From NCBI RefSeq assembly GCF_001440345.1, contig NZ_LJYX01000006.1, positions 1 through 64,000 of the forward strand: a stretch of DNA of 64,000 nucleotides. The letters are read 5' to 3'. Position numbers and translations under genes: made by a program. The notes beneath the pieces are model-generated. The model had not been told where the DNA came from and ran no database searches. It was given only the letters and a program-made list of their open reading frames with translations. Below, piece after piece: positions 26,975 to 36,854 of this stretch. The DNA comes from Colwellia sp. TT2012 (lineage in GTDB: Bacteria; Pseudomonadota; Gammaproteobacteria; Enterobacterales; Alteromonadaceae). Every line of letters begins with the position of its first letter. Within the stretch, counting starts at the first letter, position 1.

Positions 26975-27924
26975 ATTTAATTAAGGGCAATAATATCCCA
27001 AAGGTTACCGTTTGTGTAGTAACTTATAATCAAGAGAGTTATATAGCTAAGTGTTTACAAAGCATTGTTGATCAAATAACTGAGTTTGAATTCGAAGTTA
27101 TCGTAGGTGATGATTGTTCAACAGATAGTACTGTAGATATAATTAGAAGTTTTAAAGAGCGATATCCTAGTTTAATTAAGGTAATATTTCGTGATGCTAA
27201 TATTGGTTTTTCAAAGAATTTAATAGACCTTTATAAAAGGTCTACAGGCGAATATATTTGTCACATGGACGGTGATGATTATATGTTACCAACTAAGATA
27301 CAAAAACAATCATATGCTTTAGATACTAATAAGGAATGTGTTTTCTGTTGTCATGATGTCATTCAAGTTTCTAATACAGACTTTACACTTTTCGATAATT
27401 ATAAACCTCGAAAGCAGGGCGTTTATAATCTTATTGATTTATATAAACAATTGCCGTTTTTTGCTCATTCATCAAAAATGTTCAGGAACAATCAAGATAA
27501 TGAGTGGTGGGAGCAGTTTAATGAAAATGCTATTGATATAGAAATTCATGTAGAGCAAGCTAAGCGTGGTCATATCTTTCATATTGATGATATCCTGGGT
27601 GCCTATAGAGTTTTCACTGGCATGTCTAATGAGAAAGGGAAGCTAAACCCTATATTACCTAACGGTACAAGACGCATATTTCAAAAAGAGTTAACCAAGG
27701 GTAATAGAAGTATTCTCCCCTACTATGCCAAAGCTATGCTTGCATACTCATATCAATCAGCGGTTTTAGGTAATGCTGATGATGCGAAAAAGTATGCGCG
27801 GGAGTCTTTTCGATTAGGTTACTTTTCAAAAAAGCAATTTGTCTTTTACATATTATCTTTTGCTCCTTTCTTGCTTGTTTTCTTTTCAAAAGTTCGTAGT
27901 TCTAATCAAACTAGAAGTGTTTAA
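26971..27924 (+). CDS. Glycosyltransferase family 2
   Basis: 317 aa. GT-A fold: VTVCVVTYNQESYIAKCL (~11-28), GDDCSTDSTVDII (~46), and the metal site CHMDGDDYM (~93-101). GTG start overlapping the wzx stop by 4 nt. A C-terminal hydrophobic patch (FVFYILSFAPFLLVFF) may anchor it to the membrane. It should add one sugar to the lipid-linked repeat. Donor and linkage cannot be read from the sequence. Confidence 0.88.
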   Translation: MNLIKGNNIPKVTVCVVTYNQESYIAKCLQSIVDQITEFEFEVIVGDDCSTDSTVDIIRSFKERYPSLIKVIFRDANIGFSKNLIDLYKRSTGEYICHMDGDDYMLPTKIQKQSYALDTNKECVFCCHDVIQVSNTDFTLFDNYKPRKQGVYNLIDLYKQLPFFAHSSKMFRNNQDNEWWEQFNENAIDIEIHVEQAKRGHIFHIDDILGAYRVFTGMSNEKGKLNPILPNGTRRIFQKELTKGNRSILPYYAKAMLAYSYQSAVLGNADDAKKYARESFRLGYFSKKQFVFYILSFAPFLLVFFSKVRSSNQTRSV

Positions 27925-28101
27925 CTGCTGAATAAATTAATTGAGTTATCTATGATGTATATGAACATAATAATTATGTCTGAACATTCTATTATCGTGT
28001 TTGAGTAGCAGTATATTGTTAATTGTTACCGAACTTTATAATAAAAAAAATCTAGTACTTTTTATTGGCCGACTACCTTATAGGTGTTAAGTGACTGCAA
28101 T

Positions 28102-29268
28102 ATGATTTTTATAAAAATTATTCTATTATTCTTTATTGCCTTTGATCCGCAAGTCCCATTTTTACCTAATGGTGTTGGTTTCAGTTTTTTATCACTATGT
28201 TTTTTATTGATAGGCGGAGTGATGAAGTTAAAACACCCTGATACCAATCAGGTACTTTTATTAAGTAAGCCATATTTTTTGTTGTTCTTCTTCTGTGCCG
28301 TTTTCATTACCTTGAGGCTAATTTTAAATGGGGGTGTCAATTTTGTATTTTACCTCTCTTTTTTTAGAGCGTTTGTTACTTTTAGTTCAATTGTACTTTG
28401 GATAATTGTATTTAATGAGGACTTTAAAAAGAATAATTTTATTTATTATATTGCCATTATATATGTTTTCAACGCAGTTATTAATTTTTTAGCCGGAACA
28501 TTTCCTAATGTTTTAGGCTTTTTAGAAGTTTTTCGAGGGGTTAGCATAAGTAATGAGTTAGGAGGTAATCCTTATCGGAACTCATATATAGCTGGAGCTG
28601 GATATTATAGTATTGGTACTGCATATGGTCTCATTGCATTATTGATTAGCTTTTACATAGTTAGAGGGGAAATTAAAGGGTATGCATACCCTTTAATTTT
28701 GGGTATTGTCTCTATTTCAGGCTTTATAGCAGCTAGGACTTCTTTTTTTGCGGTTGCACCTGCTCTGTTATATCTAATTCAAGCAAGGCCGATTTACTCT
28801 GTTTACTTTACTGTTATTTTCTTCTTTTTATTAAATTTAGTAATAATGCTACCTTTACTTAATCCATATTTAGATTGGATGATGCTGTTTTTTGACTTGG
28901 AAAATAACTCATCTGCAAGCCACTTATTAAGCAAAATGTATTTTTGGCCAGGTACTGATGTTTTCTTTTATGGAAAAGGTATCATTAACGATGGCTCTAA
29001 TGCGTATACAGACGGTGGTTATATGCAAGATATTATATTTGGGGGGGTGTTTTTTTTATTATTAAAACTTTATTTTCTTGGTGTGTTTACTTTTTCGTAT
29101 TTACGTACGTATCCTTTGTTTACACTATTTGTTACTTTTTCAGTTCTTTTATTCCACTTTAAAGGGCTATTTTTATATAACAATGCTCAAGGTATGGCTG
29201 CATTTTATTTCATCTATTTCTATTTAGGCAGATTAAAAAATAGCGAGGGAGTTAAGTGCCGTTCCTAG
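28102..29268 (+). CDS. wzy: Probable O-antigen/polysaccharide polymerase (Wzy-like)
   Basis: 388 aa from ATG 28102; a GTG at 28084 is an alternative start. About ten transmembrane segments, very Phe/Leu/Ile-rich, with a larger loop between the last helices (YFWPGTDVFFYGKGIINDGSNAYTDGGY) that has the look of the Wzy periplasmic loop. Wzy proteins share little sequence, so the call rests on topology and on being the only other polytopic protein in a Wzx-containing locus. The 177-nt upstream gap is A/T-rich, with a weak TTGTTA-15-TATAAT match at 28016-28042. Confidence 0.7.
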   Translation: MIFIKIILLFFIAFDPQVPFLPNGVGFSFLSLCFLLIGGVMKLKHPDTNQVLLLSKPYFLLFFFCAVFITLRLILNGGVNFVFYLSFFRAFVTFSSIVLWIIVFNEDFKKNNFIYYIAIIYVFNAVINFLAGTFPNVLGFLEVFRGVSISNELGGNPYRNSYIAGAGYYSIGTAYGLIALLISFYIVRGEIKGYAYPLILGIVSISGFIAARTSFFAVAPALLYLIQARPIYSVYFTVIFFFLLNLVIMLPLLNPYLDWMMLFFDLENNSSASHLLSKMYFWPGTDVFFYGKGIINDGSNAYTDGGYMQDIIFGGVFFLLLKLYFLGVFTFSYLRTYPLFTLFVTFSVLLFHFKGLFLYNNAQGMAAFYFIYFYLGRLKNSEGVKCRS

Positions 29269-29349
29269 CAAATGTTGTACCCTATAATTTATATTGTTTG
29301 GTATTTATTACAGTTCGAATTATTACTTTAACCAAGAAAGAATGAATGA

Positions 29350-30318
29350 ATGAATGAATTTATAATATCTTTAGATTTTGAACTCTATTGGGGGGTTCGA
29401 GACACAAGGGGTGAAAAGTATTTTGATACATTAAAAAATGTACATAAGGTTATTCCTCAATTACTCACATTATTTGATAAATATGATGTGGCATGTACTT
29501 GGGCTACCGTTGGCGCACTTTGTGCCGAAGACTATCAAGATTTTATGCAATATACTCCTAAGCAAGTGCCTAGCTACGAAGATAAAGCATTTAGCCCTTT
29601 TAATGACTTAGGTCACTTGTCATCAATTGATAGCCAAGTGTTATTTGCCCCCAAGTTGGTCAAGGCAATAAAAAATGCAAAAAACCAAGAATTTGCTTCA
29701 CATACATTTTCTCATTATTACGCTTTAGAACAAGGGCAAACTATTGAAGAGTTTGAAGCTGATCTTAACGCTTGCTCTAATATTATTGCAAAAGAAAACA
29801 TACAGTTAAAAAGTTTAGTTTTTCCACGAAATCAGTTTAATGCTGAATACTTAAGCGTATGTAAAAAGATGGGATACACCTCTTATCGTGGTAATCCATC
29901 GCATTGGGCATATAAAGCTGAAAGCCGTGAAAACAGAAGTGTTTTTAAGCGAATTTTTAGATTGTTTGATTGCTACATTCCTGTGAGTGGCTCTTTACGC
30001 CAGCAGGTTAAATTAGACTCTGTAAGTGGCATGATTGATGTACCCGCGAGTATATTCTTCAGACCGTACAGCCCTAAGTTGAGTTGTCTTGATGGTCTAA
30101 AGTTATGGCGCTTAAAGTGGTCTATGACGCGTACTGCTAAAAAAGGTGGTGTCTTTCATCTATGGTGGCATCCACATAATTTTGGTCAGTATATGAATGA
30201 AAACTTAAAACAAATAGAGGAACTGTTAAAGCATTATCATTTTTTAAATAAAAAATATAATTTTAAGTCCCTTACTATGGAACAAGCAGCAAGCAGATTT
30301 TCAGAAGAGAATAAATGA
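29350..30318 (+). CDS. Polysaccharide deacetylase family protein (NodB-like)
   Basis: 322 aa. Carbohydrate esterase 4 pattern: SLDFELYWG (7-15) with the catalytic and metal Asp, and SHTFSHYY (~116-123) with the two metal His. A late WWHPHNFG gives another conserved His. No signal peptide, so it would act in the cytoplasm on a lipid-linked or nucleotide-linked sugar. The start lies in a four-copy AATG repeat (29342-29356); ATG 29350 is the only one of these ATGs in frame. It overlaps the following formyltransferase by 4 nt, so deacetylation and formylation may be sequential steps. Confidence 0.8.
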   Translation: MNEFIISLDFELYWGVRDTRGEKYFDTLKNVHKVIPQLLTLFDKYDVACTWATVGALCAEDYQDFMQYTPKQVPSYEDKAFSPFNDLGHLSSIDSQVLFAPKLVKAIKNAKNQEFASHTFSHYYALEQGQTIEEFEADLNACSNIIAKENIQLKSLVFPRNQFNAEYLSVCKKMGYTSYRGNPSHWAYKAESRENRSVFKRIFRLFDCYIPVSGSLRQQVKLDSVSGMIDVPASIFFRPYSPKLSCLDGLKLWRLKWSMTRTAKKGGVFHLWWHPHNFGQYMNENLKQIEELLKHYHFLNKKYNFKSLTMEQAASRFSEENK

Positions 30319-31067
30319 AAAAAATTTTAGTACTTGGGCGTAGTTCTGCATCAACACAGATGCTTATTCAATGTTTAAAAAATAACGCTTATCAAGTTAA
30401 TTGGCTTGAAGAGCGAAGAAATGATAAAAAATCACTGTTGAAGAAAAGAGTTAAAAAGCAAGGAGCCTTTAACGTACTGGGGCAATTAGTATTTTTAGTA
30501 TATCAGCGATATTTAAATATCATGAGTCATGGGCGTAAAGAAGAAATATTAAGTGACTTTGGCCTAATAGGATCTTCTACCGCCGATTTTGTTACACCCA
30601 ATGTTAATGATAATAGTGCATTCCAATACATCTCTTGTTTTAATGCCGATCTTATCGTGTTAAGTGGCACAAGAATTCTGAGTCCTAAATTGTTAGCGAG
30701 TGTAGACTGCCCAGTACTAAATATTCATGCAGGTATTAACCCTAAGTACCGAGGAGTGCATGGTGGCTATTGGGCACTGGTTAATGATGATATAGAGTAT
30801 TGTGGATCTACGATTCATCGAGTTGATGAAGGGGTCGACACTGGTGAAGTGTTTGCTTATGCAAAGATTAAGGTTACAAGCCTAGATAACTTTGTAACCT
30901 ACCCACTGTTACAGCAAAAAGCAGCTTTGGAGTTACTTCCCAGTATAATAAAGAGCTTATTTACTGGTAATTGTAAAACATTAAAAATAGAAATGGATTC
31001 TAAAATATGGACACATCCAACAATTTTTCAGTACTTATTCTATCGACTCACTCGAGGGGTTAAATAG
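30315..31067 (+). CDS. Second formyltransferase family protein
   Basis: 250 aa. The formyltransferase core is clear in the second half: NIHAGINPKYRGVHGGYW supplies Asn and His, and HRVDEGVDTGEVF the Asp. The N-terminal half differs from the VioF-like enzyme at 24722, and it lacks the long C-terminal domain of methionyl-tRNA formyltransferase. ATGA overlap with the NodB-like deacetylase links the two. Probable role: N-formylation of an amino sugar of the repeat unit. Acceptor unknown. Confidence 0.75.
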   Translation: MKKILVLGRSSASTQMLIQCLKNNAYQVNWLEERRNDKKSLLKKRVKKQGAFNVLGQLVFLVYQRYLNIMSHGRKEEILSDFGLIGSSTADFVTPNVNDNSAFQYISCFNADLIVLSGTRILSPKLLASVDCPVLNIHAGINPKYRGVHGGYWALVNDDIEYCGSTIHRVDEGVDTGEVFAYAKIKVTSLDNFVTYPLLQQKAALELLPSIIKSLFTGNCKTLKIEMDSKIWTHPTIFQYLFYRLTRGVK

Positions 31068-32200
31068 TGCGTGTTGTTCATGTATTTAGTGCTTTGTATC
31101 AAGGGGGCGCAGAAAATCAATTAGAACTATTATTAAACCAATCTTTTAGGGCTACTCCCGAAGTAAAACATATGGTTATTAGCCTGAAAAGTGAGATTAC
31201 TCCTCTGTGGAAAAGGCTAGAAAAAATGGGTGTTACTGTTTTAAGCTGTAATCTCAACTCGCCTTTAGATGTGAAAGGAATACTCAATTTAAGGCGAATG
31301 ATTTCAGCGTTTTCAGGGGAGAAAGATATAATTCAATGTTGGATGTACCATGCAAATTTTTTTTCTACTATAGCCAGTGTTGGTTTAAAAAATAATATAG
31401 TTTGGAATATACGTCGTACACAAATTCCGCAAGGAATCACAGGTTTAATAGCTAAGTTTTCAGGCTTTATGAGTTATTTATCGAAGCCTTATATTGTAAG
31501 TAACTCTTATGCTGGTTTAGATTCTCATGTCGCTGCTGGTTATAATAAATCAAGAATGAAAGTAATCCCTAATGGTTTTGACACCTCAGTTAGTATACAA
31601 GACGTTGAGGGGGGAGAAGTGTCTTACAAAGAAGATGATTCTGATTTTATATTTGGTCATGTTGGGCGTTATGCTCCAGTTAAAGGGCACCGATATATTT
31701 TTGAAGCTATAAGCATACTTGAAAAAAAATTATCTAAGGCTACCTTTGATAAAATAAAATTTGTATTTATTGGTCGCGGTGTAAGTGATGCTCAAGACTT
31801 AAAAGTATATACATCAAATTCAAAACTTATGGAAAAATGTGTTTTTTTGGGAGAAAAAGAGCACATATCCCCTTTATTACAACAATTTGATTGTTTTGTT
31901 TTACCCTCTGAAAGTGAAGGTTTTCCTAATTGTTTAGTTGAAGCTATGCTCGCTGCGAAACCTTGCGTTGCAACTGATGTTGGAGATGTAAAGTTAATAG
32001 GTGACAATGTTATTTTACTATCTTCAGCTTACTCTTCAATAGAACTAGCTAACAATATGTTAATTATATTAAATAAATCAGAGAGTGAACGTAAGGCTAT
32101 GGGTGAAAACTTGCAAATGATAGCCTCTAATAAATATTCAATTTTTGAAAGCTGGAAACAGTACTTTAATTTGTACAATAAAATTTTGGGAAATACATAG
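31067..32200 (+). CDS. Glycosyltransferase family 4 (first)
   Basis: 377 aa. GT-B fold enzyme with N-terminal FSALYQGGAENQLELLL (donor/acceptor loop) and C-terminal FGHVGRYAPVKGH, CFVLPSESEGFPNCLVEAM (EX7E-like nucleotide-sugar motif) and VATDVGDV. GTG start overlaps the previous stop by one base (TAGTG). The next gene starts 1 nt after its stop. One of three glycosyltransferases in the locus apart from the initiating enzyme. Confidence 0.88.
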   Translation: MRVVHVFSALYQGGAENQLELLLNQSFRATPEVKHMVISLKSEITPLWKRLEKMGVTVLSCNLNSPLDVKGILNLRRMISAFSGEKDIIQCWMYHANFFSTIASVGLKNNIVWNIRRTQIPQGITGLIAKFSGFMSYLSKPYIVSNSYAGLDSHVAAGYNKSRMKVIPNGFDTSVSIQDVEGGEVSYKEDDSDFIFGHVGRYAPVKGHRYIFEAISILEKKLSKATFDKIKFVFIGRGVSDAQDLKVYTSNSKLMEKCVFLGEKEHISPLLQQFDCFVLPSESEGFPNCLVEAMLAAKPCVATDVGDVKLIGDNVILLSSAYSSIELANNMLIILNKSESERKAMGENLQMIASNKYSIFESWKQYFNLYNKILGNT

Positions 32201-32201
32201 A

Positions 32202-34121
32202 ATGTGTGGTTTTGCTGGTATATGGACAAATACCTCTTCGGATATTATTAATAATAACAACTTAACCCTTATGGGCAGTAAAATCAGCAACCGAGGGCCC
32301 GATGATGAAGGTGTATGGATAAATGCGAAAGGTACTTTAGGGTTAGTACACCGCCGTCTTGCTATTGTTGATTTATCATCGGCGGGACATCAGCCTATGC
32401 TTTCGGCAAGTAAACGCTGGGTCATCGCTTTTAATGGTGAAATTTATAATCACCTTTCAATACGTAAAGAGATCGAAAGCCAAGGTGTCGTTCAATGGAA
32501 AGGACACTCTGATACTGAAACACTCTTAGCGAGTATAGAGTGCTTTGGCTTGAGCGAAACCTTAAAAAAATCAGTGGGTATGTTTGCCTTTGCATTATGG
32601 GATAACCAGGAAGAGACTCTTTACTTAGCTCGTGACCGAATGGGTGAAAAACCACTCTATTATGGTCAAGTCAACGGTCAGGTCGTTTTTGGCTCTGAAC
32701 TGACTTGCATTGAAGCCATATATGATCAAAGTAGCCTTTCTGTTGATAGAAGTGCATTGTCTCAGTTAGTTCGCCAAGGGTTTATTGTTGCACCATTAAG
32801 TATTTATAATGAAATAAAAAAACTAGAACCAGGTAAATTTATCTCCTTTAAGAATAAGGAGGTAAATATTGAGAATTATTGGTCTGTCAATAGCGTACTT
32901 CATGAGAATCAGCTTTTAGAGTTTTCCGAAGAGGAAGCCATTACCCAATTAGAGTCTTTAATTAAGCAAAGTTTATCAGGTCAAATGCTTGCTGATGTAC
33001 CTCTGGGAGCATTTCTTTCTGGTGGCGTTGACTCTTCTGTAATAGTCGCATTAATGCAGGATTTAAGTGATAAGCCAATCAAAACTTATTCTATCGGCTT
33101 TACTGATGAAAAGTATAATGAGGCCGTTTATGCAGCTGAAGTAGCTAAGCATTTAGGTACAGATCACACCGAACTTTATATCTCTGAAAAAGACATCTTA
33201 GACACGGTAAAAATTATAACGGATGTATTTAGTGAACCTTTTGGAGATTCTAGCCAATTACCTATGTATTTGGTCTGTAAAATGGCTAAAAAACACGTAA
33301 CGGTTTGCTTGTCGGGTGATGGTGGTGATGAACTTTTTTGGGGTTACAGCCGTTATCAACAAACTCTGAAAGCTTGGTCAAAGTTAAATGGTATGTCTAA
33401 TTTTACTAAGGGTGCATTAAAAGTTATCGGTAAAGCGTTACCAATAAGAGTTTTGAATAATATCGGCAGTTTGGCTATTAATCAAAAATTACTCGGCGAT
33501 AAGCTAGCTAAAGCGTTAGAGCTATTAACTGTGGATGAATATATTTTATTTTATCAAAGCTTTTTAATGGCTAGTTATAGAGATGTTGGGCAACTTGTTT
33601 TATCTGGTGATGATGGTATCCCCAAGTTTATGTTAGATGCCGATGTTATTAAAGCTTTGCCTAAAGAAGATGTTATGACATCTATTGATATGGTGACTTA
33701 CTTACCTGATGATATTTTGTGTAAAGTTGATCGTGCAGCAATGGGAGTGTCGTTAGAAGGTCGTATACCTTTGTTAGACCACCGTATAGTTGAATTCGCA
33801 CTTAAATTACCTCATAAAATTAAATATTCCCAAAATCAAACAAAGCATCCTTTGCGGGAGGTTTTGTATAAATACGTCCCTAAGAATTTAATTGAAAGAC
33901 CTAAAAAAGGTTTTTCTGTTCCATTAGGTGATTGGCTAAGACGTGAGTTAAAGGAATGGGCCGAAAACTTATTAACTCATGAGAAGTTAAATAATGATGG
34001 TTACCTAAATTCGAAGCAAGTGATGCTAATGTGGAAAGAGCACTTAACAGGTAAAAGGAATTGGGCTGCTGTTTTATGGAATATTTTAATGTTTCAGGCT
34101 TGGTTAGAGAAGCGACGTTGA
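32202..34121 (+). CDS. Glutamine-dependent amidotransferase, asparagine synthase family (AsnB/WbpS/WbtH-like)
   Basis: 639 aa. MCGFAGIW places the glutaminase nucleophile Cys2 at the very start, which fixes ATG 32202 over the longer open frame. The NRGPDDEG and FNGEIYNH motifs of the Ntn glutaminase follow. The synthetase domain has the pyrophosphate loop LSGGVDSS (~273). In glycan loci such enzymes amidate uronic acids, and here TviB/TviC predict GalNAcA as the substrate (inference). A housekeeping asparagine synthase is less likely in this position. It overlaps the next gene by one base (TGATG). Confidence 0.85.
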   Translation: MCGFAGIWTNTSSDIINNNNLTLMGSKISNRGPDDEGVWINAKGTLGLVHRRLAIVDLSSAGHQPMLSASKRWVIAFNGEIYNHLSIRKEIESQGVVQWKGHSDTETLLASIECFGLSETLKKSVGMFAFALWDNQEETLYLARDRMGEKPLYYGQVNGQVVFGSELTCIEAIYDQSSLSVDRSALSQLVRQGFIVAPLSIYNEIKKLEPGKFISFKNKEVNIENYWSVNSVLHENQLLEFSEEEAITQLESLIKQSLSGQMLADVPLGAFLSGGVDSSVIVALMQDLSDKPIKTYSIGFTDEKYNEAVYAAEVAKHLGTDHTELYISEKDILDTVKIITDVFSEPFGDSSQLPMYLVCKMAKKHVTVCLSGDGGDELFWGYSRYQQTLKAWSKLNGMSNFTKGALKVIGKALPIRVLNNIGSLAINQKLLGDKLAKALELLTVDEYILFYQSFLMASYRDVGQLVLSGDDGIPKFMLDADVIKALPKEDVMTSIDMVTYLPDDILCKVDRAAMGVSLEGRIPLLDHRIVEFALKLPHKIKYSQNQTKHPLREVLYKYVPKNLIERPKKGFSVPLGDWLRRELKEWAENLLTHEKLNNDGYLNSKQVMLMWKEHLTGKRNWAAVLWNILMFQAWLEKRR

Positions 34122-35236
34122 TGAAATTATTATTTATAGTTAATGTCGATTGGTTTTTTATTTCACATCGTTTACCCATTGCTTTAGCCGCTATGGAAAA
34201 TGGGTATGAAGTACATCTTACTTGTGGAATAACTGATCGTAAAAGTGAACTTGAAAAATTGGGGATTATTGTTCACCCACTTTCAATAAGTAGAAGTGGC
34301 ACTAGTCTCTTAAAAGAAATTAAAGTTCTTAAAGAGATGAATGCCGTGGTGAAAAAGGTTTTACCTGATGTAGTTCATTTAGTTACTATCAAAGCTGCTA
34401 TTTACGGTGGCTTAGTCACTCGATTTAAAAATATTAAAGTAAGAGTTGTCTCTATTTCGGGATTAGGCTTTGTTTTTATAGATGAAGGAATTAAAGCACG
34501 TATTCTCAGATTTTTAGTCACTAAGTTATATCGTATAGCGTTAAAGTCATCAAATACCAAAGTGATATTTCAAAACAAAAATGATAAAAATATTTTTGTT
34601 AATAATAAAATAATAAGACCCAATCAAAGTCTTATTGTCAGAGGCTCAGGAGTAGATTTAGAAACATATAAATATTTGGCGGAACCTTCAGGTGAAAAGA
34701 TTATAATGTTTTTAGCTCGCTTGTTAAAAGATAAGGGGTTAGTTGAATTTTTTGAAGCGGCAATAACGCTCAAAAAATCGGGTTTTAAAGGTAAATTTGT
34801 ATTGGTAGGGGATATAGACCTACATAACCCTAATTCAATAACGCAAAACGAATTAACTAATTATATTGACTCCGGTGCTGTAGAGCATTGGGGTTTTTCA
34901 AACAATGTAGCTGAAATAATTTCAAAGGCTCATATCATGGTACTTCCTTCGTATAGGGAGGGGTTACCGAAAAGTTTAATTGAAGCCGCTGCCTGCGGGC
35001 GAGCGGTTATTACCACCGACGTGCCTGGCTGTAGAGATGCAATAACGCCACATAAAACGGGTGTTTTAATACCCATAAAATCATCGGCGGCCATAGTGAC
35101 AGCGGTTTTAGATTTATGCGAACATGAAGTTAAAAGAAAAGAAATGGGCAAAGCGGGAAGGGCTTTAGCAGAGTCTCAATTCGACATAAATGATGTTATT
35201 ACAACGCATTTAAATTTATATAAAGGTGTTTTATGA
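34121..35236 (+). CDS. Glycosyltransferase family 4 (second)
   Basis: 371 aa from ATG 34121, which overlaps the previous TGA; the frame extends further upstream inside asnB but gives no family match. GT-B features: VDWFFISHRLPIA at the N-terminus, SGLGFVFID, FLARLLKDKGLVEFFEA and PSYREGLPKSLIEAAACGR with the EX7E motif. PglA/WbtD-like in overall pattern. It overlaps the reductase gene by 4 nt. Confidence 0.88.
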   Translation: MKLLFIVNVDWFFISHRLPIALAAMENGYEVHLTCGITDRKSELEKLGIIVHPLSISRSGTSLLKEIKVLKEMNAVVKKVLPDVVHLVTIKAAIYGGLVTRFKNIKVRVVSISGLGFVFIDEGIKARILRFLVTKLYRIALKSSNTKVIFQNKNDKNIFVNNKIIRPNQSLIVRGSGVDLETYKYLAEPSGEKIIMFLARLLKDKGLVEFFEAAITLKKSGFKGKFVLVGDIDLHNPNSITQNELTNYIDSGAVEHWGFSNNVAEIISKAHIMVLPSYREGLPKSLIEAAACGRAVITTDVPGCRDAITPHKTGVLIPIKSSAAIVTAVLDLCEHEVKRKEMGKAGRALAESQFDINDVITTHLNLYKGVL

Positions 35237-36162
35237 AAATAGCGGTTACCGGTGGCACAGGTTTTGTTGGCACTCATTTACTTAAAAAATTGAGTGAGGA
35301 AAATTTAGTTATTATCGGCAGACGAAGTGTTGCAATACCAGGTGCTACGTTTCATAAATGCACTATTGGTAATAAAACAGATTTTGGTAGTGTCTTAGAT
35401 TCAGTATCTGTTGTAGTCCACTGTGCCGCTCGAGCGCATATTATGAATGATGATGCTCAAGAGCCTTTGACTGAATTTAGAGAAGTTAATACTCATGGAA
35501 CAGTAAACTTAGCAAAACAGGCTGCTTCAGCTGGTGTTAGGCGCTTTATTTATATTAGTTCCATTAAAGTCAATGGTGAAAGTACAGAGGCAAGTAACCC
35601 TTTTCAGTATAATGATAACCATAATCCTTTAGATCCTTATGGTTTATCTAAAAGTGAAGCTGAAACTGCATTGTTTGAACTTGGCAAGAAAACAGGTATG
35701 GAGATAGTGGTTATTCGGCCACCTCTAGTTTACGGTAAAGGTGTAAAAGCGAACTTTGCCTCTTTGATGAATTTAGTTGCTAAGGGTTTACCTTTACCTT
35801 TTCGATCAATTAAAAATAACAAACGTAGTATGGTATCTGTTTATAATCTGGTTGACTTAATTGTAACTTGTATTAAGCACCCAAAGGCTGCGAATCAAGT
35901 GTTTTTGGCTTCTGATGATAATGATTTATCAACAGCTCAAATGGTTGCTTTGATGGCTAAGGTACAAGGCAAACGAAACTTTGCTCTACCTGTACCTGTT
36001 TGGCTATTTAATGTAGCCGCTAAATTACTAAATAAACAAGCTGTGGTGAATCGATTAACGGGTTCATTGCAATTAAATATAGAACACACTAAACACACTT
36101 TAAACTGGAAAGCACCATATAGCGTTGAGCATGGTTTTAAGTTATCTGTAAAAAACAAATAG
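35233..36162 (+). CDS. NAD(P)-dependent sugar reductase/epimerase (WbpV/WreQ-like)
   Basis: 309 aa. Extended [18 protein letters not shown] (~7), [18 protein letters not shown] and YGLSKSEAE with Yxxx[10 protein letters not shown] and [16 protein letters not shown] are characteristic of the group that reduces UDP-4-keto-6-deoxy-GlcNAc, the product of WbpM-type dehydratases, to UDP-QuiNAc. It lies between a glycosyltransferase and the initiating transferase, with a WbpM/PglF-type gene downstream, which supports this. A 4-epimerase role remains possible. Confidence 0.78.
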   Translation: MKIAVTGGTGFVGTHLLKKLSEENLVIIGRRSVAIPGATFHKCTIGNKTDFGSVLDSVSVVVHCAARAHIMNDDAQEPLTEFREVNTHGTVNLAKQAASAGVRRFIYISSIKVNGESTEASNPFQYNDNHNPLDPYGLSKSEAETALFELGKKTGMEIVVIRPPLVYGKGVKANFASLMNLVAKGLPLPFRSIKNNKRSMVSVYNLVDLIVTCIKHPKAANQVFLASDDNDLSTAQMVALMAKVQGKRNFALPVPVWLFNVAAKLLNKQAVVNRLTGSLQLNIEHTKHTLNWKAPYSVEHGFKLSVKNK

Positions 36163-36167
36163 GATAA

Positions 36168-36725
36168 ATGATGATACGGTTGTTAGATTTTTGCTTTTCT
36201 CTTTTAGGGCTTGTATTTGCATTCCCTTTTTTTATAATTATATTCATTATAGGTTTATTTGATACGGGCTCACCTGTGTTTAGACAAGAGCGTGTTGGGA
36301 GAAATAAAAAACCTTTTACCTTAATTAAATTCAGAACTATGAAGATTGATACCGCTTCGGTAGCGAGCCATTTGGCTAGCTCTGCATCAATAACTCCCTT
36401 TGGTAGCTTCTTACGTAAAACTAAACTTGATGAATTACCACAGTTATGGAATGTATTAAAAGGGGAAATGAGTTTAGTTGGTCCCCGCCCAGGTTTATTC
36501 AATCAAGACGAATTAACGGCTGCTCGAGATATTCATGGTGTTTATTCTGTTCGTCCGGGCATCACTGGTGAGGGGCAAGTTAATGACATTGATATGTCTA
36601 CCCCTGAATTGCTGGCTGAAATTGATGCAAAGATGATCCGTGAATTAAACTTGAAGAATTATTTTAAATTTATTTTACAAACAGTAACAGGTAAAGGCTC
36701 TGGTGATCGTATTAAGGGGGCTTAG
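36168..36725 (+). CDS. Initiating sugar-1-phosphate transferase (PglC-like, monotopic)
   Basis: 185 aa, the minimal size of this family. A single N-terminal reentrant helix ([20 protein letters not shown], with its central Pro) is followed by [21 protein letters not shown] and the catalytic [22 protein letters not shown] containing the Asp-Glu dyad. It moves a sugar phosphate from UDP to undecaprenyl phosphate, starting each repeat. UDP-QuiNAc or a relative is the likely donor from context. A remnant of an aminotransferase gene follows. Confidence 0.9.
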   Translation: MMIRLLDFCFSLLGLVFAFPFFIIIFIIGLFDTGSPVFRQERVGRNKKPFTLIKFRTMKIDTASVASHLASSASITPFGSFLRKTKLDELPQLWNVLKGEMSLVGPRPGLFNQDELTAARDIHGVYSVRPGITGEGQVNDIDMSTPELLAEIDAKMIRELNLKNYFKFILQTVTGKGSGDRIKGA

Positions 36726-36841
36726 TTCTAGTTCAGTCACTATTTAGGTGGTTTTTAGTTCATCCAACTTTGACTCAGGCTGAAGTTGAGAAAATGGCTA
36801 GTGTGATTAAGGAAGTGTTTGCTTTGGCAAGTAAAGGGTAA
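36722..36841 (+). pseudogene. Remnant of a DegT-type aminotransferase (C-terminal end)
   Basis: A 39-codon open frame without a plausible start ends in VHPTLTQAEVEKMASVIKEV plus a short tail and TAA. This resembles the conserved C-terminus of sugar aminotransferases (typically HPTLS-x-E near the end). It begins right at the end of the PglC-like gene. In PglF/PglE/PglC systems an aminotransferase (PglE) sits in this neighbourhood, so this may be what is left of one after deletion. Short match, so moderate confidence. Confidence 0.5.
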
Positions 36842-36854
36842 TGAATGCTTAAGT

